Positions 35,840 through 42,178 of a stretch of DNA of 64,000 nt are shown here, one piece after another (the first letter of the stretch is position 1; each line of letters begins with the position of its first letter). The stretch is from Halobacteriales archaeon QH_7_65_31. Its GTDB lineage: Archaea; Halobacteriota; Halobacteria; Halobacteriales; Haloarculaceae. The notes below the pieces were generated by a model. The model searched no databases, was not told the DNA's origin, and was given only the letters and a program-made list of their open reading frames with translations. Made by a program: the position numbers and the translations under genes. Location: positions 124,001-188,000 of the forward strand of contig PXQU01000010.1 of assembly GCA_003021785.1 (NCBI GenBank), written 5' to 3'.

Positions 35840-35912
35840 CCCACTTTTTACACTTCCTTCGCGGCCCTCTGGGCCGCTCAGTCAGGCAAAAACTGGTTGA
35901 AAATATGCGCGA
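35840..35912. repeat. Structured intergenic repeat, copy A
   Basis: A 73-bp sequence starting right after the aEF-2 stop. It has 'cccactttttacacttcc' at the left and 'caggcaaaaactggttgaa' at the right, so the outer ends are near-complementary. The centre is a perfect hairpin, gcggccc-tct-gggccgc. A second copy with a different but also perfectly paired centre lies at 39615-39696. The paired outer and inner arms suggest a structured RNA or a terminator-like element. Confidence 0.6.
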
Positions 35913-35953
35913 CTCCTTCCAGTCGCCCGATGAACTCCGACGGATAGGTCGGT

Positions 35954-36178
35954 CTATCGCTCGTTTCTGGAGAACAGCCGCGCGTACGCGTCGTCGATCG
36001 CCTCGTTCACCTCGTCGCCGTTCCCGCCCCACGGGTTCCGGGAGAAGTAGTACATGCCGGCCGCGAGCACGCCGACGCTGACGGCGACGTTCGGCGTGAC
36101 CGCCGCGAGTACGAACGACGTCACCCCGGCGAGCAGGCCGGCGACGACGATATCGAGCGCCTGAAACAGGAGTCCCAT
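35954..36178 (-). CDS. Small membrane protein, 74 aa
   Basis: Two hydrophobic segments (about 9-28 and 31-46) and an acidic soluble tail containing 'NPWGGNGDEVNEAIDDAYARL'. No motif is recognised, but codon use and length resemble small conserved haloarchaeal membrane proteins. The start at 36178 is the only good ATG. Function unknown. Confidence 0.6.
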   Translation of the reverse strand: MGLLFQALDIVVAGLLAGVTSFVLAAVTPNVAVSVGVLAAGMYYFSRNPWGGNGDEVNEAIDDAYARLFSRNER

Positions 36179-36282
36179 ACGCCGGATACGGACGGAGAAT
36201 ATATGGGTCCGACGACAGACCGTGACCGCCGGCGTGTTTATCCTTACCCCGGCGCTTTATCAGGTATGACCGAGGGTAGATC

Positions 36283-36804
36283 GTGAGCGAGGCCGTCCGT
36301 GCATACACCGTCAGACTCGAGCTCGTCGACGAACCGGGGGAGCTGTTGCGCGCGCTGGAACCCATCGCCGCGAACGGGGGGAACCTCCTCTCCGTGCTTC
36401 ACGAGCGCGGAAATCTCACTCCCCGCGGACGCATCCCGATCGAGGTCGATCTGGAAGCGGCGCCCGAGCGGTTCGACGTCATCGTCGAGTCGCTGCGCGA
36501 CACCGGCGTCAACGTCGTTCAGGCCGGCGCAGAGCGGTACGGCGAGGAGCTGGTCGTCATCCTCTCTGGTCATCTCGTTGAGACCGATCTCTCGGAGACG
36601 CTCACCCGGATCCAGCGCCCGGGTGAGGTCTCTGTGATGGACGTATCGCTGTCGGCCCCCAGCGGGACGAGCGACGTCTCCTCGGCGCGGCTGCGAATCG
36701 CCACCGACTCCGGTGGGATCGACGACGTGCTCGACAGCGTCGAGTCCCTCGCCGAGGAGAAGGAACTGCGCGTCATCACGCCGCTCACGGAGGCTGACGC
36801 ATGA
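36283..36804 (+). CDS. ACT-domain amino-acid-binding protein
   Basis: 173 residues. An N-terminal ACT-like domain (about 5-75) contains 'ELVDEPGELLRALEPIAANGGNLLSVLHERG', the ligand-binding strand-loop-helix of ACT modules. A second similar domain covers the rest. It starts at GTG and its stop overlaps the ATG of homoserine dehydrogenase (ATGA), so it probably supplies allosteric amino-acid control of Hom, which here lacks its own ACT domain. Confidence 0.8.
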   Translation: MSEAVRAYTVRLELVDEPGELLRALEPIAANGGNLLSVLHERGNLTPRGRIPIEVDLEAAPERFDVIVESLRDTGVNVVQAGAERYGEELVVILSGHLVETDLSETLTRIQRPGEVSVMDVSLSAPSGTSDVSSARLRIATDSGGIDDVLDSVESLAEEKELRVITPLTEADA

Positions 36805-37748
36805 GACTCGCCGTGATGGGCGCCGGCGCGGTCGGGACGAGCGTGCTCGAACTCGCCGCCGAGTACGGCCATCGGGTCGTCGCGATTGCCGACTCGTCGT
36901 CGGCAGCCGTCGACGCTACCGGGCTCGATCCGGCGACCGTCACCGAGCGGAAACGCGAGACCGGCAGCGTCGGTACGGCGACGGTCGAGACGGCACTCGC
37001 TGCCGAGTACGACGCGCTGGTGGAGGCGACGCCCACGACGCTCGGTGACGCGGAGCCGGGCTACTCGTACGTCGTCGAGGCGTTCGAGCGCGACCGCCAC
37101 GTCGTCCTCGCGAACAAGGGACCGGTCGCAGAGCGGTACGCCGACGTGCGCGCCGCAGAAGCAGCCAGCGACGGTGACCTGCTGTTCGAGGCGACGGTCG
37201 CGGGGGCGATTCCGACGCTCTCGACGATCACCGATCTCGGCCCGGGCCACGTCACCGCCGTCCGTGGGGTGCTCAACGGGACGGCGAACTTCATCCTCTC
37301 GCGGATGGCCGCCGAGGGGCTTGACTACGAGCACGTGCTCGCGGAGGCACAGGATCTGGGCGTCGCGGAGACGGATCCGAGTTTCGACGTCGAGGGGACC
37401 GACGCCGCCCTGAAATGCGTCATCCTCGCGAACGTGTTGTACGACCGGGAGTACACGCTCGCCGACGCGGCGGTCGACGGAATCGCAGACCTGCCGGGGA
37501 GCGTGCTCGAACTCGCCGCCGAGGATGGTCGGACGGTGCGGCTCGTCGGCGAGGTCGCCGACGGGGAGATCGCCGTCGGGCCGCGGCTCGTCCCCGAGAA
37601 CGGGACGCTCGCCGTGACCGGGACGCGGAACATCGTGCAGCTCGAAACGGCGTCTGCCGGCCAGCTCAACATCTCCGGACGGGGCGCAGGCGGCCCCGAG
37701 ACGGCGAGTGCGGTGCTCGCTGATGTCGGGCGGCTGGCCAAGCGGTAG
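36801..37748 (+). CDS. hom: Homoserine dehydrogenase
   Basis: 315 residues; reduces aspartate semialdehyde to homoserine on the path to threonine and methionine. The Rossmann motif 'MGAGAVGTSVLE' is at 5-16. The conserved catalytic stretch 'RGVLNGTANFILSRMA' is near 155-170, and the Lys/Asp signature 'DPSFDVEGTDAALK' follows. There is no regulatory ACT domain, which the overlapping upstream gene may supply as a separate subunit. Confidence 0.9.
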   Translation: MRLAVMGAGAVGTSVLELAAEYGHRVVAIADSSSAAVDATGLDPATVTERKRETGSVGTATVETALAAEYDALVEATPTTLGDAEPGYSYVVEAFERDRHVVLANKGPVAERYADVRAAEAASDGDLLFEATVAGAIPTLSTITDLGPGHVTAVRGVLNGTANFILSRMAAEGLDYEHVLAEAQDLGVAETDPSFDVEGTDAALKCVILANVLYDREYTLADAAVDGIADLPGSVLELAAEDGRTVRLVGEVADGEIAVGPRLVPENGTLAVTGTRNIVQLETASAGQLNISGRGAGGPETASAVLADVGRLAKR

Positions 37749-37872
37749 GAGACGAGGTGTGTGAACTGGTGGCATAGCGGCTAAAACCGCCGTCTGTGGG
37801 GGTTCTTTCGAAATCGTTTTACGGGCGAGTGTTGAAGTAGTTCCACAGCGCATCTGCGCGTGAGTTACACTC
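37749..37872 (+). promoter_or_regulatory. Upstream region of the aEF-1A/S10 operon
   Basis: The 124 bases before the aEF-1A gene contain 'cgaaatcgttttacg' at 37809-37823, which matches the haloarchaeal BRE-plus-TATA pattern. With the usual spacing, transcription would start near 37845, giving a leader of about 28 nt. The region also has 'ggttctttcg' and a tract 'gtgggggttc'. Confidence 0.5.
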
Positions 37873-39138
37873 ATGAGCGACAAACCACACCAGAATCTGG
37901 CCGTCATCGGCCACGTCGACCACGGAAAGAGTACGATGGTCGGGCGACTCCTCTTCGAGACGGGGAGCGTTCCGGAGCACGTCATCGAACAGAATCGTGA
38001 CGAAGCAGAAGAGAAGGGCAAGGGCGGCTTCGAGTTCGCCTACGTGATGGATAACCTCGCAGAGGAGCGAGAACGCGGTGTCACCATCGATATCGCCCAT
38101 CAGGAGTTCGACACCGACGAGTACTACTTCACCATCGTCGACTGTCCGGGCCACCGCGACTTCGTGAAGAACATGATCACCGGCGCGAGTCAGGCGGACA
38201 ACGCCGTGCTCGTCGTCGCCGCCGACGACGGCGTCCAGCCACAGACGCAGGAGCACGTCTTCCTCTCGCGAACGCTCGGTATCAACGAGCTCATCGTCGC
38301 GGTCAACAAGATGGACCTCGTCGACTATCAGGAGTCCCGCTATCAGGAGACCGTCGACGAAGTGACCCAGCTCCTGAAGCAGGTCCAGTTCAACCCCGAC
38401 GACGCCAGCTTCATCCCGACCTCGGCGTTCGAGGGCGACAACGTCTCCGAGGACTCGGAGAACACGCCGTGGTACAGCGGCGAGACGCTGCTCGAAGCGC
38501 TCAACAACCTGCCGGAGCCGCAGCCGCCGACGGACGCGCCGCTGCGCCTGCCGATTCAGGACGTGTACACCATCTCGGGCATCGGGACGGTCCCGGTCGG
38601 TCGGATCGAGACCGGGACGATGGAGACGGGCGACGATGTCTCCTTCCAGCCGTCGGACGTCGGCGGCGAGGTGAAGACCGTCGAGATGCACCACGAGGAG
38701 GTCCCGTCTGCGGGTCCCGGTGACAACGTCGGATTCAACGTTCGCGGCATCGGTAAGGACGACATCCGCCGCGGTGACGTCTGTGGTCCGGCCGAGAACC
38801 CGCCGAGCGTCGCCGAGACGTTCCAAGCGCGCATCGTCGTGATGCAGCACCCGTCCGTCATCACCGCCGGCTACACGCCGGTCTTCCACGCTCACACGGC
38901 ACAGGTCGCGTGTACCATCGAGTCCATCGACTACACCATCGACCCGGCCAGCGGCGAGAAGGAAGAGGAGGATCCGGACTTCATCCAGTCCGGCGATGCC
39001 GCCGTCGTGACGGTTCGCCCGCAGAAGCCGCTCAGCCTCGAGTCGGCCAACGAGATTCCGGAGCTCGGAAGCTTCGCGATCCGTGACATGGGTCAGACCG
39101 TCGCGGCCGGTCAGGTCCTCGAAGTCAACGATCGATAA
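37873..39138 (+). CDS. tuf: Translation elongation factor aEF-1A
   Basis: 421 residues; the GTPase that delivers aminoacyl-tRNA. G1 is GHVDHGKS at residues 13-20, G3 is '[18 protein letters not shown]', and G4 is 'NKMD'. Domains 2 and 3 follow, with 'GVGTVPVGR'-like '[13 protein letters not shown]' in domain 2. Length and motifs are normal. The TAA stop is followed without gap by the S10 ATG, the standard haloarchaeal order. Confidence 0.95.
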   Translation: MSDKPHQNLAVIGHVDHGKSTMVGRLLFETGSVPEHVIEQNRDEAEEKGKGGFEFAYVMDNLAEERERGVTIDIAHQEFDTDEYYFTIVDCPGHRDFVKNMITGASQADNAVLVVAADDGVQPQTQEHVFLSRTLGINELIVAVNKMDLVDYQESRYQETVDEVTQLLKQVQFNPDDASFIPTSAFEGDNVSEDSENTPWYSGETLLEALNNLPEPQPPTDAPLRLPIQDVYTISGIGTVPVGRIETGTMETGDDVSFQPSDVGGEVKTVEMHHEEVPSAGPGDNVGFNVRGIGKDDIRRGDVCGPAENPPSVAETFQARIVVMQHPSVITAGYTPVFHAHTAQVACTIESIDYTIDPASGEKEEEDPDFIQSGDAAVVTVRPQKPLSLESANEIPELGSFAIRDMGQTVAAGQVLEVNDR

Positions 39139-39432
39139 ATGCAGCAAGCACGCGTCCGCCTCGCGGGCACTGCCCCCGGGGATCTGGACAACATCTGCGA
39201 CGACGTGCGGGAGATCGCAGACTCGACCGGCGTCCAGCTGTCCGGCCCGGTTCCGCTCCCGACGAAGACGCTGGAGATCCCGTCGCGCAAGTCCCCCGAC
39301 GGCGAGGGGACCGCGACGTGGGAGCACTGGGAGATGCGCGTCCACAAGCGGCTCATCGACATCGACGCCGACGAACGCGCGCTCCGCTTTGGAACGACGC
39401 GGACACGGTGCGGGCGAGTAGATCAGCGGTAG
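39139..39432 (+). CDS. rps10: Ribosomal protein uS10, C-terminus replaced
   Basis: Residues 1-83 match haloarchaeal S10, for example '[19 protein letters not shown]' and '[20 protein letters not shown]'. After residue 83 (base 39388) the usual ~19 residues, ending in the strand typically reading 'IEIVLED', are missing. In their place is a 14-residue tail '[14 protein letters not shown]' that reads into the tRNA-Ala gene. No reading frame nearby supplies the missing end. S10 is essential, so this is either a recombination or misassembly break, or an unusual truncated protein. The full-length family size is about 102 residues; this ORF has 97. Confidence 0.85.
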   Translation: MQQARVRLAGTAPGDLDNICDDVREIADSTGVQLSGPVPLPTKTLEIPSRKSPDGEGTATWEHWEMRVHKRLIDIDADERALRFGTTRTRCGRVDQR

Positions 39433-39483
39433 ATCGCTTCCTTCGCAAGGAAGAGGCCCGGGGTTCAAATCCCCGCTCGTCCA
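39412..39483 (+). tRNA. tRNA-Ala, anticodon CGC
   Basis: A 72-nt cloverleaf. The acceptor stem is GGGCGAG paired with CTCGTCC and holds G3:U70, the alanine identity pair. The anticodon arm is CTTCC-TTCGCAA-GGAAG with CGC in the loop. The T arm is CGGGG-TTCAAAT-CCCCG, and the discriminator base is A. CCA is not encoded. The gene overlaps the end of the truncated S10 ORF by 21 nt. Confidence 0.92.
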
Positions 39484-39612
39484 TATTCCTGCGCCGCGAG
39501 CACACCGCGAGCGGCGCGAATCTTCGTTGAGCGGATTTGAACCCTACCAGTCGCGCGCAGCGAGCGTCGCGAGCGAGCACGTCTGGTTCCGGTTCAAATC
39601 CCCGCTCGTCCA
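39484..39612. repeat. Duplicated tRNA-Ala 3' end and flanking hairpin
   Basis: The last 22 bases of the tRNA (39462-39483) are repeated exactly at 39591-39612, 129 bp downstream, with no other tRNA part. Such direct repeats of a tRNA 3' end mark integration sites. The 107 bases between contain an inverted partial copy of the T arm, 'gcggatttgaaccc' (39531-39544), which can pair with the second copy. No integrase is near. Confidence 0.6.
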
Positions 39613-39914
39613 CTCCCACTTTTTGCACTTCCTTCGCGCTCGCTGACCGAGTCAGCGAGCGCTCAGTCAGGCAAAAACTGGTTGAAAATATGCGCGCGTA
39701 CTCCCTTCGGCCCGCTTCGCGGGCCTCCGGTCCGTGCGCGCTACCGGACTCGCTGCGCTCGTCCGGCGGATTATTCTGTGTGATTGGAACGACGCTCTCC
39801 CCGATCTGCGGGATCCCGGTTGCATGTGGTCATCAAAGTCGCCTCTCTCACATCAGAACAGAGACCGACTCTCACTCGACTGCGTTTATCAATCAGCCGC
39901 TCGTACACACCGGC
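39613..39914. other. Hairpin-rich intergenic region with repeat copy B and a promoter
   Basis: 39615-39696 is the second copy of the structured repeat; its central stem is gcgctcgctga-ccgag-tcagcgagcgc, and the flanking ends match copy A. After it come further hairpins such as ggcccgc-ttc-gcgggcc near 39707. Just upstream of the next gene, 'gcgtttatcaatc' near 39882-39894 is a TATA-like box about 27 nt before the ATG, suggesting a leaderless transcript. Confidence 0.55.
39615..39696. repeat. Structured intergenic repeat, copy B
   Basis: 82 bp matching copy A at its left arm ('cccactttttgcacttcc') and right arm ('gctcagtcaggcaaaaac' and 'tggttgaaaatatgcgcg'), with an independent central hairpin of 11 paired bases. 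Left-arm 'ccactttttgc' and right-arm 'gcaaaaactgg' are complementary except one position. See copy A. Confidence 0.6.
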
Positions 39915-40355
39915 ATGCAACCCTCCGGTGCGTGGAGCCGCGACGAACTCGACGCGTTTCTGACGAGCGACGACGGCCGTGTTCCGTTGCGCTTGGCGTG
40001 CCGGACCCCCGACGGCGGGCTGTGGATGCTGTCGCTGTGGTATCGGTGGCGGGCGGGCGGCTTCGACTGCGCGACGAGTGCCGATGCTGATATCGTCGAG
40101 TATCTCCGCCACGACGACGGCGTGAGCTTCGAGGCGTCGGTGAACGAGCCGCCGTACTACGGCGTCCGCGGTGGCGGTCGGGCGACGCTCCGGCCCGACG
40201 AGGAGAAACAGCTGCTGCGATCGCTGTTAGAGCGGTATCTCGGCGGGACGGACTCCGCGCTCGCTACTCGGCTCCTCTCGGAGGACCGCGAGGAGATCCA
40301 CGTTCGCATCGAGCCGTCGAAGCTGTACACGTGGGACTTCAGCGACCGGATGTGA
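39915..40355 (+). CDS. Pyridoxamine 5'-phosphate oxidase-like flavin-binding protein
   Basis: 146 residues with a split-barrel pattern: 'PLRLACRTPDGGLWMLSLWYRWRAGG' followed by 'FEASVNEPPYYGVRGGGRATL' and a C-terminal 'IRIEPSKLYTWDFSDRM'-like end ('VRIEPSKLYTWDFSDRM'). Members bind FMN or F420 and have varied roles. Start at the ATG after the promoter-like box; the longer open frame spans the repeat region and is not coding. Confidence 0.75.
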   Translation: MQPSGAWSRDELDAFLTSDDGRVPLRLACRTPDGGLWMLSLWYRWRAGGFDCATSADADIVEYLRHDDGVSFEASVNEPPYYGVRGGGRATLRPDEEKQLLRSLLERYLGGTDSALATRLLSEDREEIHVRIEPSKLYTWDFSDRM

Positions 40356-40406
40356 CGAACACGTTCGGGGTGAGACGTACGCCGGGTGATTCCTTCTACC
40401 TCATTA

Positions 40407-40880
40407 ATGTCAGCCGCGAGTAGCACCGGGATCGCAGACCGATTTCACGAGCGACTGGACGCGGCGCGTCCGCTCGTCGTGGGCGGGCTGGCGATGCTCG
40501 TCGCGCTACGGCTCACCGCCGACACGTCGAGCATCCACGGCACTGTGCACGCGCTGGAACACGTCGTACTGCTCTTTCTCGTCGCGGAGTTCGCGCTCGG
40601 CGTCGCCGTGGCGGAGTCGCTGTCGACCGAGCGTTGGCTGGAGGGGAGCGTGCTCGTGCCGTATGCGGTCGGGACGGCATTCCTGCTCGCCGCACACGCC
40701 CTCGGCTGTGAGCTACAGCTGCTGTCGCCGGTGCTCGGAACGCTCGATGCGGTCCACCAGTGTACGGCCGTCGGGCGCGAGCTGCTCGCGCTCGACGTGG
40801 TGGCAGGTCTCGGCGTGGCGACGCATCTGAAAGAGCAGCTGGACGCGGTCGCGGATCGATTCGACACCCCGATTCAGTGA
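40407..40880 (+). CDS. Hypothetical membrane protein, 157 aa
   Basis: Three or four hydrophobic segments (about 24-40, 50-70, 82-100, 118-136) and a terminal amphipathic helix. No family motif. The ATG at 40407 is preceded by 'cctcattaa' and gives a shorter, cleaner N-terminus than the upstream start at 40386. It ends 7 nt before the glutaredoxin gene on the other strand. Confidence 0.65.
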   Translation: MSAASSTGIADRFHERLDAARPLVVGGLAMLVALRLTADTSSIHGTVHALEHVVLLFLVAEFALGVAVAESLSTERWLEGSVLVPYAVGTAFLLAAHALGCELQLLSPVLGTLDAVHQCTAVGRELLALDVVAGLGVATHLKEQLDAVADRFDTPIQ

Positions 40881-40887
40881 CCGCCGT

Positions 40888-41277
40888 TCAGAACGGCGCG
40901 TCCGTCGCGGCGTCGTTCTCCACCGTCTCGGGATCGACACCGAGCTTCGCCGCCAGCTCGCCCTGCTCGTCGAGCTCGGCGATGATATCGCTGCCGCCGA
41001 TGAACTCTCCGTCGACGAACGCTTGGGGGATGGTCTCCCAGCCCGAGTGGCTGTCGAGGGCAGCGCGGAACGCGTCGAGGTTTTGGAGCGTGTCGACCGT
41101 CTCGACGTCGTCGCGATACTGCTGGAGGATGCCGATCGCTCGCTTCGAGTAGCCGCACTGCGGCATCATCGCCGAGCCTTTCATGAACAGGACGACCTCG
41201 TTGTTCTCGATCGCATCGTCCACTCGCTCGGTGACGGTCTCCTCGTCGAGTCCCTGCGCGCTCGGGTCGAATGTCAT
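40888..41277 (-). CDS. Monothiol glutaredoxin (Grx4/Grx5 type)
   Basis: 129 residues. The active site is CGYS in 'MMPQCGYSKRA', the monothiol glutaredoxin signature. 'ETIPQAFVDGEFIGGSDIIAEL' is the substrate-binding cis-Pro and Gly-Gly part. Such proteins carry a [2Fe-2S] cluster to client proteins, consistent with the SUF genes in the same window, though they are not adjacent. Confidence 0.9.
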   Translation of the reverse strand: MTFDPSAQGLDEETVTERVDDAIENNEVVLFMKGSAMMPQCGYSKRAIGILQQYRDDVETVDTLQNLDAFRAALDSHSGWETIPQAFVDGEFIGGSDIIAELDEQGELAAKLGVDPETVENDAATDAPF

Positions 41278-41322
41278 ACCCTCCTCTTCGTGTGGACGCT
41301 GAAAGGCGTTGTGTCGCTCCCG

Positions 41323-42012
41323 CTAACAGCCGGAACAGGTGCAGTAACGCTCACAGACGGCGTTCGCGCAGTCGGGCGAGCGTGCGGTGCAGTGTTCCCT
41401 GCCGTGCGTGATGAGCAGGACGTGGAGCGGATACTTCAGCTCGTCCGGGACGAGCTCGTCGAGGAGATCGTGCACTCTCGCGTTCGACGCCGAGTCGGGG
41501 ACGAGTCCGAACCGCTTCGAGACGCGCTCGACGTGGGTGTCGACGGCCATCGTCGGCTTCCCGAAGTGAAAGTTCAGGACGACGCTCGCGGTCTTCGGGC
41601 CGATCCCCTTGATGTCCGTGAGCCACGCCTTCGCCTCCGTCGCCGGCATCGCATCGAGGAACGCCAGCGAGTACGCGCCCCCCGTTTCGTCTCGAACCGC
41701 CCCCAGCGACCGCTGGATGCGGTCGGCTTTCGTCTCCGGGAGCCCGGCGACGCGGATCACCTCTGCCAGCTCCTCGGGCGGCGCGGACTCGATGGCGTCG
41801 TATCCGTCGTACCGCTCGAAGAGGCTCTCCGAAGCGCGTCGGGTGTTCTCGTCCGCGACGTTCTGTGAGAGGATCGTCGTCACCAGCTGTCGGACGCCCT
41901 CGCCGGGTTCGGCGTCGCTCCCGTGTTCACCGTCGCGCTCTGCCGGTCCGTACAGCTCCACGAGGTCGTCGTGAAGCCGGCGGACGCGCGTCTCGTCCCA
42001 CGTCTCTTCCAT
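41323..42012 (-). CDS. nth: Endonuclease III (DNA glycosylase/AP lyase)
   Basis: 229 residues; removes oxidised pyrimidines in base-excision repair. The helix-hairpin-helix 'IKGIGPKTASVVL' carries the catalytic lysine. The downstream Asp is in 'MAVDTHVERVSKRFG'. The C-terminal Cys-rich tail, HCTARSPDCANAVCERYCTCSGC in two halves, binds a 4Fe-4S cluster and has six cysteines, more than the usual four. The stop is 45 nt from the glutaredoxin gene start. Confidence 0.9.
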   Translation of the reverse strand: MEETWDETRVRRLHDDLVELYGPAERDGEHGSDAEPGEGVRQLVTTILSQNVADENTRRASESLFERYDGYDAIESAPPEELAEVIRVAGLPETKADRIQRSLGAVRDETGGAYSLAFLDAMPATEAKAWLTDIKGIGPKTASVVLNFHFGKPTMAVDTHVERVSKRFGLVPDSASNARVHDLLDELVPDELKYPLHVLLITHGREHCTARSPDCANAVCERYCTCSGC

Positions 42013-42178
42013 GCGTCGACGAGGCGTGCGAACTACCTAAACTACCGTGTTCGCTCGGGGCGTTCGGCCCGCTCGTCGCTCGGTTGTTAAATAGATGGAA
42101 TTCAGATAATAATGTTTACGCACTGGACACCCGTTTATAACAGTGGTATTAATACGTACGTCCCCCCTTCGTCCGGTA
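42013..42178. promoter_or_regulatory. Upstream region of the metal P-type ATPase
   Basis: A/T-rich compared with its surroundings. 'ggtattaatacg' at 42145-42156 is a TATA-like box about 28 nt before the ATG at 42179, predicting a leaderless transcript. 'gtttataac' at 42132-42140 is a second candidate. Also present: 'gttaaatagatgg' near 42086. No metal-sensing regulator gene is adjacent. Confidence 0.45.

Noticed and set aside
37749-37800. tRNA-like segment upstream of aEF-1A ('ggcatagcggctaaaaccgcc')
   Set aside because: It forms a small hairpin but no cloverleaf.
39591-39612. A second tRNA gene downstream of tRNA-Ala
   Set aside because: Only the last 22 bases are present; there is no D arm or anticodon arm.
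39353-39628. Minus-strand frame starting with 'DERGFEPRASSLRRK'-like peptides
   Set aside because: This is the antisense of the tRNA and its repeat; such peptides are common spurious calls.
35840-39696. CRISPR-like spaced repeats
   Set aside because: Only two copies 3.7 kb apart with structured arms; no regular spacing or cas genes.
39537-39914. Extension of the PNPOx-like gene upstream through the repeat region
   Set aside because: The frame is not protein-like and crosses repeats; the promoter-like box supports the ATG at 39915.
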